NCBI RefSeq assembly: GCF_013186535.1 | Contig: NZ_JABMCZ010000001.1 | Coordinates: 992,001 to 1,056,000, forward strand | Source of the DNA: Nocardia terpenica | Lineage (GTDB): Bacteria > Actinomycetota > Actinomycetes > Mycobacteriales > Mycobacteriaceae | Direction of reading: 5' to 3' | Length of the DNA: 64,000 nucleotides | In this document: piece after piece, positions 17,607 through 24,989 of the stretch | How positions within the stretch are numbered: position 1 is the stretch's first letter | Layout: the number at the start of each line of letters is the position of its first letter | Notes under the pieces: generated by a model | The model's database searches: none | What the model was told of the DNA's origin: nothing | Seen by the model: only the letters and a program-made list of their open reading frames with translations | Translations under genes and position numbers: made by a program

Positions 17607-18914
17607 CTACGTTGCCTCCTTGGCGGCGGGTATAGGGCGATTCAGCTGGGAGAACCAGGCGAACTGCGACGAAACGACGGCGTAACGCAGTGCGTCGCAG
17701 AAGTGGTCATCGATCTTCACGGGCTTGTCGATGCCTTTCTCCGATGCCTTGGAATCCCATACGTAGCCGTGGATCTCGGAAAGCAGGCGCTCGCAGCGGG
17801 CGGAGATCGCCAGTTGATCGGTCGATAGCAGCGCGGCTACGGTACGTATACCGTCAACCACCTCGTTCGTGGCGTCGGCGACTCGGGCGGTGTCGTCGCG
17901 GTAGAGCTGGAGTTTGAAGCTCGCAGCGGCTGGGTCGACGAATACCCATTCCGGTTCGTACCGGTTGTAACGCAGCCATTCCGTAAGCGATGCCGATAGC
18001 TCGGCGTCGGTGCCACGCACCGGTGCCCACTCATCGATCACGTAGAGACGGCGGTCGACTCCGAGCCCTACCAGCAGTCCTGCGGTGGGATTCGTTGTGC
18101 CGTAGTCGATCCCAAGCGCGAGCACGCGCGCCATACCAGGAAGCTGTTCGTAGGGGACCCGGTGACGCGTCTCGTCGAACGCCTCGTAGACCGCCCCATC
18201 GGCCAGAACCCACAGTCCAAGGACGAACCTCTTGTACCAGACGCCCGTATAGCTACTCTTCAGTGCAGCAACGAATTCCGGGTCAAGGCTCGGATTGTCA
18301 TCGAGAATGAAACTGAACCGATGCAGATCCAGCGGCCGATCCGGATCACCCTCCGGCCGCCGCTCGTACAGGTCGCTGCGGTCGATGACGCTCCCGTCGT
18401 GGGTGACCCACACCTTCGCGCGGTCGAGCCAGCTCCTCTTGAACCAGTGGTGCGGCGACTCCGGATTGCCGGTCGCGAACAGCTGCGCGCCGGGTACCGA
18501 GAGCCGAGAGAACAGCATGTTCCAGTAGGACTCGGGCAGGGTCGGCGCTTCGTCGGCATAGGCGCCAGCCAGCGTCAGGCCCTGAATCTTCGTGCGGGCA
18601 CTCTCGTTGTTCGCGCCGATGAGGATGACGTTGCGCCCGCAGATGTTGACGGTGCCGTTACCGAGGTTGATCTTCACTCGGTGCGGGCCGAGCATGTCCA
18701 GGATCGGCAGGACAAGATTGTTGATTACGGTCCGTTCGGTGCGGCCGGTCATGAGAAGCGCGCCAGGAGGACCGTTGCGGCAGTAGCGAATCCAGTCGAT
18801 CAAGGACGTGACCGTCTTCGATGACCGCACACTGCCCTCGTAGACATTCACACGTGCTGTCGAATATCGAACTGCAAGAAGCTGTTTGCCGACCAGAGGC
18901 CGAATGGTTGTCAC
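17607..18914 (-). CDS. Terminase large subunit, PBSX family
   Basis: 435 residues. The ATPase domain has a Walker A at residues 27-34 (GSVRSSKT) and a Walker B at about 117-122 (AGAYADE). The C-terminal nuclease domain has acidic motifs, including GIDYGTTNPTAG and the late DDHFCDALRY motif. The motor cuts and packages phage DNA with the small subunit and portal. It starts 4 bp inside the small subunit gene, a usual coupling. Confidence 0.93.
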   Translation of the reverse strand: MTTIRPLVGKQLLAVRYSTARVNVYEGSVRSSKTVTSLIDWIRYCRNGPPGALLMTGRTERTVINNLVLPILDMLGPHRVKINLGNGTVNICGRNVILIGANNESARTKIQGLTLAGAYADEAPTLPESYWNMLFSRLSVPGAQLFATGNPESPHHWFKRSWLDRAKVWVTHDGSVIDRSDLYERRPEGDPDRPLDLHRFSFILDDNPSLDPEFVAALKSSYTGVWYKRFVLGLWVLADGAVYEAFDETRHRVPYEQLPGMARVLALGIDYGTTNPTAGLLVGLGVDRRLYVIDEWAPVRGTDAELSASLTEWLRYNRYEPEWVFVDPAAASFKLQLYRDDTARVADATNEVVDGIRTVAALLSTDQLAISARCERLLSEIHGYVWDSKASEKGIDKPVKIDDHFCDALRYAVVSSQFAWFSQLNRPIPAAKEAT

Positions 18915-19420
18915 TCCGCGGTCTCCGTGCTCGGATCAGAATCGGGTGGCCCGCCGGTGAGTATCGCCTCCAGCCAGGCGTCCACCGCTGGCAATGATCG
19001 GCCGTCCTGCGCAACCTTCTGCGCAGCGAGCTGGTCGACGCCAGTCAACTTGGCGCGGCGTTCCATAATCTTCAGCACGCGGTCTATCGCCTGGAGTTCG
19101 CCTTTTGCCGCGGCGAGCCAAACGCCGTGCATCATTGTGTCGAGCCGTGAAAGTTCCAGCTGTAGTACGGATTCCGCGGGCTCGCGCGTCAGTTCGGCGA
19201 GCGCATCGGCAACGTACCCGTATGCAGTGGCCGGGGCGACCTCTAGCGCGGCAGCGATCTGCCGATAGCTCGCGCCGACTTCCCGCAAGGCCAGGGCCTT
19301 GGCCATCTTCTTCCGCCGCTCGATACTCTCCACGCCGGTCCTGCCTCTCCCTAACACCTCCTGTGCCTCCGTTCGGGTTCCGTTGCGCGCAGGCACATCG
19401 GGAATGAATCCTCGCCGCAT
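18911..19420 (-). CDS. Terminase small subunit
   Basis: Up to 169 residues. A helix-turn-helix at about residues 36-72 (MAKALALREVGASYRQIAAA) would recognise the packaging site, followed by a long helical region for oligomerisation. The start is uncertain. ATG at 19420 lacks a close ribosome site. GTG at 19357, eight bases after GGAGG, is a good alternative that keeps the HTH. It is the first gene of the late operon. Confidence 0.8.
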   Translation of the reverse strand: MRRGFIPDVPARNGTRTEAQEVLGRGRTGVESIERRKKMAKALALREVGASYRQIAAALEVAPATAYGYVADALAELTREPAESVLQLELSRLDTMMHGVWLAAAKGELQAIDRVLKIMERRAKLTGVDQLAAQKVAQDGRSLPAVDAWLEAILTGGPPDSDPSTETAE

Positions 19421-19523
19421 ATGGGCAGAAGCCTGCCCTCCCTCGCATCTCAGCCGCCGACCTCAGTTCTGTATGCGGGGATGGGAGGGAGGGCAAGGTC
19501 GATGCCCACCGATACGGTGGGGT

Positions 19524-19599
19524 TGGCAGGCGCGGTAGGGCTCGAACCTGCGCCTTCGGCCGCGGGTGACCAAAGCTGCTCCGACTGAGCTGCGCGCCC
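19524..19599 (-). tRNA. tRNA-like gene with encoded CCA, anticodon unclear
   Basis: Exactly 76 nt. Acceptor arm GGGCGCG/CGCGCCT (first pair G-U), discriminator G and an encoded CCA end. The T-arm is GCAGG-TTCGAGC-CCTAC with one C-A mismatch, and the D region starts with GCTCAGTCGG. The anticodon arm does not fold into the standard 5-bp stem with a 7-nt loop. A 6-bp stem CTTTGG/CCGAAG with a 10-nt loop is the best I find, so no amino acid is assigned. Phage tRNA, degraded tRNA or tRNA mimic are all possible. Confidence 0.5.
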
Positions 19600-19611
19600 G
19601 GTTCCGCGAGA

Positions 19612-19677
19612 TCAGCTCGCGGAACCGGTGCCGAGGGCCCAGAAGACGTACATCAGGATCTGCGCAAGCAAGGACAT
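19612..19677 (-). CDS. 21-residue hydrophobic microprotein
   Basis: ATG at 19677 with a strong GGGAGGTGA site just upstream, ending with TGA at 19612-19614. The peptide starts MSLLAQILMYVFWALG and is one membrane span with no charged residues. It lies between the tRNA-like gene and two hairpins, upstream of the terminase. It could be a leader peptide, a tiny membrane protein, or chance; the ribosome site is the main support. Confidence 0.45.
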   Translation of the reverse strand: MSLLAQILMYVFWALGTGSAS

Positions 19678-19703
19678 GGATATTCACCTCCCGGAGACGT
19701 AAG

Positions 19704-19739
19704 GACGCCCACGCTCAACCTGCAGGGAGCGTGGGCGTC
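19704..19739. repeat. 13-bp perfect inverted repeat upstream of the terminase
   Basis: GACGCCCACGCTC and its exact complement GAGCGTGGGCGTC with a 10-bp spacer. It belongs to the 512-bp stretch 19,421-19,932, which has no long ORF and holds the tRNA-like gene, the microprotein and a second hairpin. It may be a bidirectional terminator separating the cargo from the late operon, or part of the packaging site. Confidence 0.6.
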
Positions 19740-19788
19740 GTGAAGGGGCGCGACCGCTGGATCGGCGATCGACGGCTTCCCCTCGAAG

Positions 19789-19824
19789 GCGCATGACCCT
19801 GACGAGGGGTCTCAGATCATGCGC
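19789..19824. repeat. 8-bp inverted repeat with nested stem
   Basis: GCGCATGA/TCATGCGC encloses 20 bp that can form an inner CCCT/AGGG stem. It is the second structure in the non-coding zone before the terminase. No gene is seen between it and 19,933. A role in packaging or termination is possible. Confidence 0.45.
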
Positions 19825-19932
19825 GGACGGCAATAGCCTATCGGGGTTGGCGCGACAGTGCGGAACCTGTAGTAGATGCGTGACCAGCCTGAACGCTCGA
19901 TATTCTTCTTGAGCGGTACGGGCCGAAACACG

Positions 19933-21213
19933 CTAGAGGATGCCGTGCAGCACTGACCCCCACGACTCCATCGCTTGATTTAGTTGAGTCCCGGTGGTGG
20001 CCGCTGTGGTAATCGCGGCGAGCGCGGCCTTCATCATTCCGCGGCTCCTCTTTTCTGGCGGGGTGCGTGCGGCGTCTGCCAGATACTCGACGCTTTCAAG
20101 CAGGTCGCTGCGATCTTGTTCGCCGAGATTGGGCTCCTCCAGAACGGCCTGTTCTATCGTTGCTAGAGCCTCTCCGAGGCGGGAGTCTCCCTGATTGACA
20201 ACAGTCGATATCGAGGATTCTATGTTTGCGATTTGTGATGCAAACTGCCCGCCGTAAAATGTACCCCCATGGAAGTTGACTGAATGTGTCGGCTCCAGTC
20301 GCCCCTGGCCTGCTGATTCCGCGTAATCCGACATCCGTTCCTGTACCTCCGTTAGGTAATTAATGCAAAGAATGTAATATGCGCGAATAGGGTCAGGATC
20401 CCAGTCTATAAATTCGTCCACTCTGGCGGCATCGCGGGTTAGGAGGTTGAATCGGTGCCTTACCTCGCCTGACAATCCCTTGGTTAGAGAATTCGAAACC
20501 TCGGCTATCCACGGTCCAATTGACCGGGGCTCGGAATTGTTGGACAGTCTCGCAACTTGTTTCCATGCGTCGTCGATATGATCGGTGATGTCGGCAGCGA
20601 CAAGACGTCCGAGCATCCCCTTATTGACATATCCGTGCCGGGGAGGGTGGATCTCATCTGGGACTGCAAGAAATAGCGGTGGCCTAATGGCTTCCTGAAG
20701 TACCCGCGCGATGTCGTCAAGGTACTTCCAAGTGCCGCAGCTGACGCATAGGAGCCCTAGTTTCAGTGGACTCCTCCCTGATATGCTCTCGTTACGTTTG
20801 TAATCCCTGGCCATCTGGAACGCTGACTCGATCACATCGGCCGCTAATCTAATTCTCGCGTTCGCGCCATTATTGTAATTTCCAAGCTGAGTATGTTTTA
20901 ACTCATGTTGCACAAGTTTCCATGCGCTGATTATCCAATCGTGCGAATTTCTTAACTGATAGTAATCTAACCTTCCAATAGAGTGGTGATGAGGTTCGAT
21001 CACCTCATTCCAGTCGTTCGGTGGAGGAGTTCGGATCTCGGAGAGTCCCGAAGGCTCGTATAGGCACCTCTCAAGACTGTTGGCTAAGATAGTGGCTTGC
21101 TCACTCAGCTTGTTGAATAGAGTGATCATCGTCTCGGATCTCTCGCGCAGCCGTTGGTCAAACTCGCGGATGGTTCTCCGGGCTTCCTCCCCGTCCATTG
21201 GGTCATGATCCAT
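19933..21213 (-). CDS. Orphan helical protein in AT-rich DNA, possible defence gene
   Basis: 426 residues, no family recognised. The N-terminal 110 residues are helical with a histidine cluster (EVIEPHHHSIGRLDYY). The middle contains GLLCVSCGTWKYLDDIARVL. Near residue 315 there is a Gly/Phe/Asn segment (VNFHGGTFYGGQFASQIANI), followed by a helical C-terminus. That segment resembles the short Asn/Gly/Phe motifs seen at the edge of some immune-effector and AbiTii-like proteins. The DNA is visibly more AT-rich than its neighbours, suggesting transfer. It is divergent from the WXG100 genes. Confidence 0.6.
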   Translation of the reverse strand: MDHDPMDGEEARRTIREFDQRLRERSETMITLFNKLSEQATILANSLERCLYEPSGLSEIRTPPPNDWNEVIEPHHHSIGRLDYYQLRNSHDWIISAWKLVQHELKHTQLGNYNNGANARIRLAADVIESAFQMARDYKRNESISGRSPLKLGLLCVSCGTWKYLDDIARVLQEAIRPPLFLAVPDEIHPPRHGYVNKGMLGRLVAADITDHIDDAWKQVARLSNNSEPRSIGPWIAEVSNSLTKGLSGEVRHRFNLLTRDAARVDEFIDWDPDPIRAYYILCINYLTEVQERMSDYAESAGQGRLEPTHSVNFHGGTFYGGQFASQIANIESSISTVVNQGDSRLGEALATIEQAVLEEPNLGEQDRSDLLESVEYLADAARTPPEKRSRGMMKAALAAITTAATTGTQLNQAMESWGSVLHGIL

Positions 21214-21399
21214 CGACTTCGCCTACCACACAACCTTTGTGGAGGTACGTAGTCGGATCATCGGCTGGACCACCCCTAGCAGTGAGAGATCCGGCCTCCT
21301 AGGCTGACGCGGATGCATCGGCCGCGGAGCCACCCCCATGGACTGTGCGTCATATAGTGCGTATGCGACCGACGTACGGAGTCACTGAGGGGAGGCAGT

Positions 21400-21714
21400 A
21401 TGGCTGATCGCGTAGACGTCGACCCGGTCGAGGTACACGCCGCGGCGAACTGGCTGGAAACGTCGGCTCACGAGGTCGCCGATGAGCTGGACAAGCTGAT
21501 GCGCGAGGTCCGGGCATTCATCGGCGGCGACTGGCAAGGCAGCGCGGCCGGGGCGCATCACGATGCGTGGGACGACTGGGGAGAAGGTGCCCGCCAGGTC
21601 ATCGCTGGTCTTGAACACGATGCCGCGGCGCTGCACCGGACTGCCGACAGCTTTGCAGGCACGGACCAGGGCAGTGCCGATGCGATTGGCGCAGTCGACC
21701 CCAAGGCGGTATAG
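21400..21714 (+). CDS. WXG100-like protein (WQG motif)
   Basis: 104 residues, ATG preceded by GGGGAGG. Two helices are separated by the turn GGDWQGSAAGAH, with W45-x-G47 in the usual place for the WXG100 family. These small dimers are exported by type VII (ESX) secretion, often with a larger partner from the next genes. The start of a five-gene rightward unit. The 186-bp gap upstream holds the divergent promoter region shared with the orphan gene at 21,213. Confidence 0.82.
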   Translation: MADRVDVDPVEVHAAANWLETSAHEVADELDKLMREVRAFIGGDWQGSAAGAHHDAWDDWGEGARQVIAGLEHDAAALHRTADSFAGTDQGSADAIGAVDPKAV

Positions 21715-22011
21715 GTGGACACCGGCAACTACCGCGTCGACCTGGACGGGATGCAGACCCTCATCGACAAGGCCGCTGGCCTAGAGAAGCGAATCGACGA
21801 CCGACTGCGAGACATCCAGAAACGCATCAAGGACCTACACGTCGACTGGACCGGTCAAGCCGCGGCCGCTCACACCGAGGCCGCCGCAGAGTGGGTAGCC
21901 GGAGCCGCAAAGATGAACACCGCGCTCGGCGACCTCCGCAAGGCACTGGATCGGGCACGCGTGGCCTATCAGGCGGCTGGTCGGACCAACCACGGGATGT
22001 GGCCGCAGTGA
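21715..22011 (+). CDS. WXG100-like protein (WTG motif)
   Basis: 98 residues from GTG placed directly after the upstream TAG. A helix-turn-helix hairpin with HVDWTGQAAAAH (W45, G47). It probably pairs with the preceding WXG100 protein or with the N-terminus of the toxin that follows, forming an ESX export signal. It overlaps the toxin start (GTGA). Confidence 0.82.
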   Translation: MDTGNYRVDLDGMQTLIDKAAGLEKRIDDRLRDIQKRIKDLHVDWTGQAAAAHTEAAAEWVAGAAKMNTALGDLRKALDRARVAYQAAGRTNHGMWPQ

Positions 22012-23402
22012 CACCCCCCACCGTGCCGGTGATCGTCTGCCGTGTCGACGAATATCATTCCGCTGGTGAGGTTTTCGGTCAGATGTCGACCGATGCAGTG
22101 ACCACGCACTCGTCGTTGGTGACAGTGTTGACCTCGTCCGCGGGCATGGCTGGTAGTGACAGTGTTGGTCAGCAGTGGGCGGCTTCGTATAACGAAGCTG
22201 CGCAGCTTGCGATCTCGAGCTCATCGAAGCTTGCGACCGCTCTTGGTCAGGTCAGGGATCTGATCGTCGTTGGTGCTCACAACCATCAGGTCGCGGAGAC
22301 CGCCGCCAACCTCAAGGACCTGCCGCCACCGCAGGCTCCGCAATTGCTTCCCGCGCCCTGCCTGGCCGAAAACGTGCCGTCCGCTGCCGGAAGTGGGATA
22401 CCCGAGCCGTTCGGGTGGTCGATCATCAAGGACGCCGTCGGTTGGGCATGGCCGAATGGCCATCAAGATCAATTGAATGCGGCCCAGGCCGCCTGGCATA
22501 CCGCCGCTGCCGATTTCCGTACCGCCGCTGGTTCGACGCTGCAAGCAGTCGAACTTCTCCGGAACCAGCAGTCACCCGAGATCGAGATCGCGGTCCAAAC
22601 CTGCAACGATCGTCAAACCGACCTCAACGCGTTGGCGGACGCCTGCCAGACACTCGGTGACGCGTGCGGCAACTACGCCCATCACCTCGATGAGGCACAC
22701 GAGAAGATCCTCGTTGTACTTCAAGAACTCGCGATAGAAACCGCCGTGGCAGAGACCGCATTCGCGGCCCTGGCGCCGGTCACGGGGACCCTGTCGGAAT
22801 GGATCGGCAACGGCGCTATGGCCGCTCGTGTCACCGTGAAGGCCCGACGTGTCGCCACCATCATCGGCGAACTGGCAACGAAGGCAGCGAAAATCGTCGT
22901 AGACGCAATCAAGCCGCTGGTCGAGCGACTGAAGCCTCTATTCGAACGTATTCGCAAATGGGCCGAAGCCGCCAAGGCCAAGCTGTCGAAGGGTGGTGAT
23001 GGACTGCCCGGAAGACCCGGATCGGGTGTAGGGCCATCATCGACTCCAGCAGAGCGCGAAGCGTTGATCCAAGAACTCGATCAGGCTGGAATCAAGTTCA
23101 ACCCCGAAAAGATCGTGCAGATAGGGAAGGACTCCGATGGAAAGGTGATCTTCCTGGAACAAGGAAATGACCGAGCTGGGCTTCAGCACGTTCTCAAGCA
23201 CGCCGGAGACTTTGTGAACAAAGGGGTTCGCGAAGACGAGATCCCCGAGGTTGTCCTGCGGGCTGTTACCGAGGGGGAAAGGGTTGGAGTCTCGGGTAGA
23301 GACAGGCCGATATTTGAGATCATGCACAACGGTCAGCTGGTGAAGATTGCCGTGACAGTCGGAAGTAATGGCTTTATCGTCGGAGCTAATCCGATATCCT
23401 AA
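22008..23402 (+). CDS. Type VII-associated polymorphic toxin, BECR-nuclease-like C-terminus
   Basis: 464 residues from GTG at 22008, overlapping the previous stop. Residues 1-100 are WXG-like and helical (GQQWAASYNEAAQLAI). Residues 150-340 are a long helical region ending in a basic linker. From about residue 352 a separate domain begins: H394 and H398 in GLQHVLKHAGDF, R431 in SGRDRP, and a final VKIAVTVGSNGFIVGANP. This layout resembles phage and toxin nucleases of the Barnase-EndoU-ColicinE5-RelE type, such as Ntox50 or PBECR. The RNase role is inferred. An immunity gene follows. Confidence 0.72.
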   Translation: MTPPTVPVIVCRVDEYHSAGEVFGQMSTDAVTTHSSLVTVLTSSAGMAGSDSVGQQWAASYNEAAQLAISSSSKLATALGQVRDLIVVGAHNHQVAETAANLKDLPPPQAPQLLPAPCLAENVPSAAGSGIPEPFGWSIIKDAVGWAWPNGHQDQLNAAQAAWHTAAADFRTAAGSTLQAVELLRNQQSPEIEIAVQTCNDRQTDLNALADACQTLGDACGNYAHHLDEAHEKILVVLQELAIETAVAETAFAALAPVTGTLSEWIGNGAMAARVTVKARRVATIIGELATKAAKIVVDAIKPLVERLKPLFERIRKWAEAAKAKLSKGGDGLPGRPGSGVGPSSTPAEREALIQELDQAGIKFNPEKIVQIGKDSDGKVIFLEQGNDRAGLQHVLKHAGDFVNKGVREDEIPEVVLRAVTEGERVGVSGRDRPIFEIMHNGQLVKIAVTVGSNGFIVGANPIS

Positions 23403-23422
23403 GCCAACGAGGAGGGAGAGGA

Positions 23423-23722
23423 ATGAATCGCCTGCAGTTACGTCCAGAAATTCAATGCTACCCTATATGGGTATTTCGTGACGGCATGTTCAATAATGTG
23501 GAGCCCAGCTCACTGGGTTTGTCGAGCGACCTCGCAAATGCGTTGGAGCGGTGGGCGGATCGGTGGGATGCTACGTATGACCTCGTGAATGATCCGGGCA
23601 ATCCACACTTCGACACAGATGCGGATGAAAATCGCTTTTGGGAGGACGGCAGGGAGCTTGCGGATCGTCTTCGGGCCGAGCTTGGTGACGGATGGGGAGT
23701 CGAGCTTGAGTTGCCGAAATAA
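23423..23722 (+). CDS. Putative immunity protein for the adjacent toxin
   Basis: 99 residues, 20 bp after the toxin, preceded by GGAGGGAGAGG. Acidic, with YPIWVFRDG near the start, LGLSSDLANALERWADRWDA and a final LADRLRAELGDGWGVELELP. I have seen similar acidic proteins next to actinobacterial polymorphic toxins, but I cannot name a family. Small size, acidity and position support the role of antitoxin binding the nuclease domain in the producing cell. Confidence 0.62.
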   Translation: MNRLQLRPEIQCYPIWVFRDGMFNNVEPSSLGLSSDLANALERWADRWDATYDLVNDPGNPHFDTDADENRFWEDGRELADRLRAELGDGWGVELELPK

Positions 23723-23737
23723 CCAAGGTTGGCGCAC

Positions 23738-24172
23738 ATGACAGACATTCAGAAATGGGAACGGCAACTCCAGTACGATCTCGCCGAGATCCGCCGTAAC
23801 AGTCAGGACCTCGCGAACGCAGTGACCGCCGTGCGAGGTCGCGGGGTAATGCAAGGTGTCTTTATTGAGGTCAACGCCGATGGTGATATCACCGACCTGC
23901 AGATTGCGCCTGGAGCGATGCGATGGACTAGCGCCCAGCTCACTTCCGTGATACTCGACTGTCATCGCAAAGCCCGCGCTGACGCAAGGGCTAAAGTCGA
24001 GCGGCTCGTCCGCAAAGCCGACCCGCGAATACGCAGCCAGCTGCAACAACTGCACGGAGCGTCGGAAGCATCGCAGCCGGAACGGCGGCCGATGACAGAA
24101 GCGGAAATCCAAGCAGCCGATGACGAATATTTTGAGCGCATGAACCGCCTCGGCTGGAGAGACGGCCAGTAA
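23738..24172 (+). CDS. YbaB/EbfC-family protein
   Basis: 144 residues from ATG at 23738; a TTG three codons earlier is less likely. Begins with a helix (KWERQLQYDLAEIRRNSQDL). A beta region follows with GRGVMQGVFIEVNADGDITD and LQIAPGAMRW, then a second long helix, the layout of YbaB/EbfC nucleoid-type proteins. Divergent members are common in actinobacterial WXG100 loci, where their role is not established. The C-terminus is charged. Confidence 0.72.
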   Translation: MTDIQKWERQLQYDLAEIRRNSQDLANAVTAVRGRGVMQGVFIEVNADGDITDLQIAPGAMRWTSAQLTSVILDCHRKARADARAKVERLVRKADPRIRSQLQQLHGASEASQPERRPMTEAEIQAADDEYFERMNRLGWRDGQ

Positions 24173-24179
24173 TTAGGCC

Positions 24180-24899
24180 ATGCGGACGAATGGAGCGACA
24201 GTGGGTGACACCGCGGTACTGATGATCGACATGCAAAATTCGTATGTCGCTGATGACGGGGTACGTGACGCATTAGGATGGCCGCCGATCTGGCGACTCG
24301 ATGCGGTCATCGCTGAATGCGCTGCGCTGCTCGACACTGCGCGACAGTACGGGCTGCCGATCGTGTACTCGCGTGGAGTCACCAGCGAGGTTGGTGCCCT
24401 GGCCTCGAACCCCCGAGCGCGGCGGCATATGCAACTACGGGCCGATACGGTGCCTTACCTATCCGATGAGCAGCAGCAATGGCGGACCCAGATTATGGAT
24501 GCGGTCGCGCCGCAGCCTGGCGACCTGGTGCTCACCAAGACCCGGCCGAGCTTCTTCACCTACACCGAACTCGAGCCAGTCCTGCGTAGCCTCGGCATTA
24601 CCCGTCTGGTCGTGGCCGGCCTGCAAACCAATGTCTGTGTCGAGGCCACCGTCCGTGGTGCACTGGACCGAAACTTCGATGTAGCGGTAGCCGAGGACGC
24701 TGTCTCCACCGACGGACCCGCACTGCATGAGGGCGCTCTCAACTCGATGCGCGTGCTGTACACCGAGGTGGCGCCGTGGCGGGAACTGCTGGCTCCGAAC
24801 GCATCCTGGGACCGGGCCTTCACCACCCTCGACTACGGCCGCGACCCGTCCTACTGGTCGGAAGCCGACGCACTGACCCCGGAGGATCAAGGCGTCTGA
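24180..24899 (+). CDS. Isochorismatase-fold cysteine hydrolase
   Basis: 239 residues. The catalytic triad of the cysteine hydrolase branch is present: D17 in LMIDMQNSY, K120 in VLTKTRPSFF and C153 in LQTNVCVEAT. This indicates an amidase such as a nicotinamidase, carbamoylsarcosine amidase or ureidoacrylate hydrolase rather than a true isochorismatase, which lacks the Cys. The substrate is unknown. It is 90 bp upstream of the AlaRS gene on the same strand and probably co-transcribed. An alternative GTG start at 24201 would remove seven residues. Confidence 0.85.
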   Translation: MRTNGATVGDTAVLMIDMQNSYVADDGVRDALGWPPIWRLDAVIAECAALLDTARQYGLPIVYSRGVTSEVGALASNPRARRHMQLRADTVPYLSDEQQQWRTQIMDAVAPQPGDLVLTKTRPSFFTYTELEPVLRSLGITRLVVAGLQTNVCVEATVRGALDRNFDVAVAEDAVSTDGPALHEGALNSMRVLYTEVAPWRELLAPNASWDRAFTTLDYGRDPSYWSEADALTPEDQGV

Positions 24900-24989
24900 A
24901 AACGGCTGGACCGGCCCACTTACGATTGAGTGCGAGGCCGCCCTTTCTGAGCGGCGGCTCACCCTCCGACAACCTCTTGGAAGGCGTCC

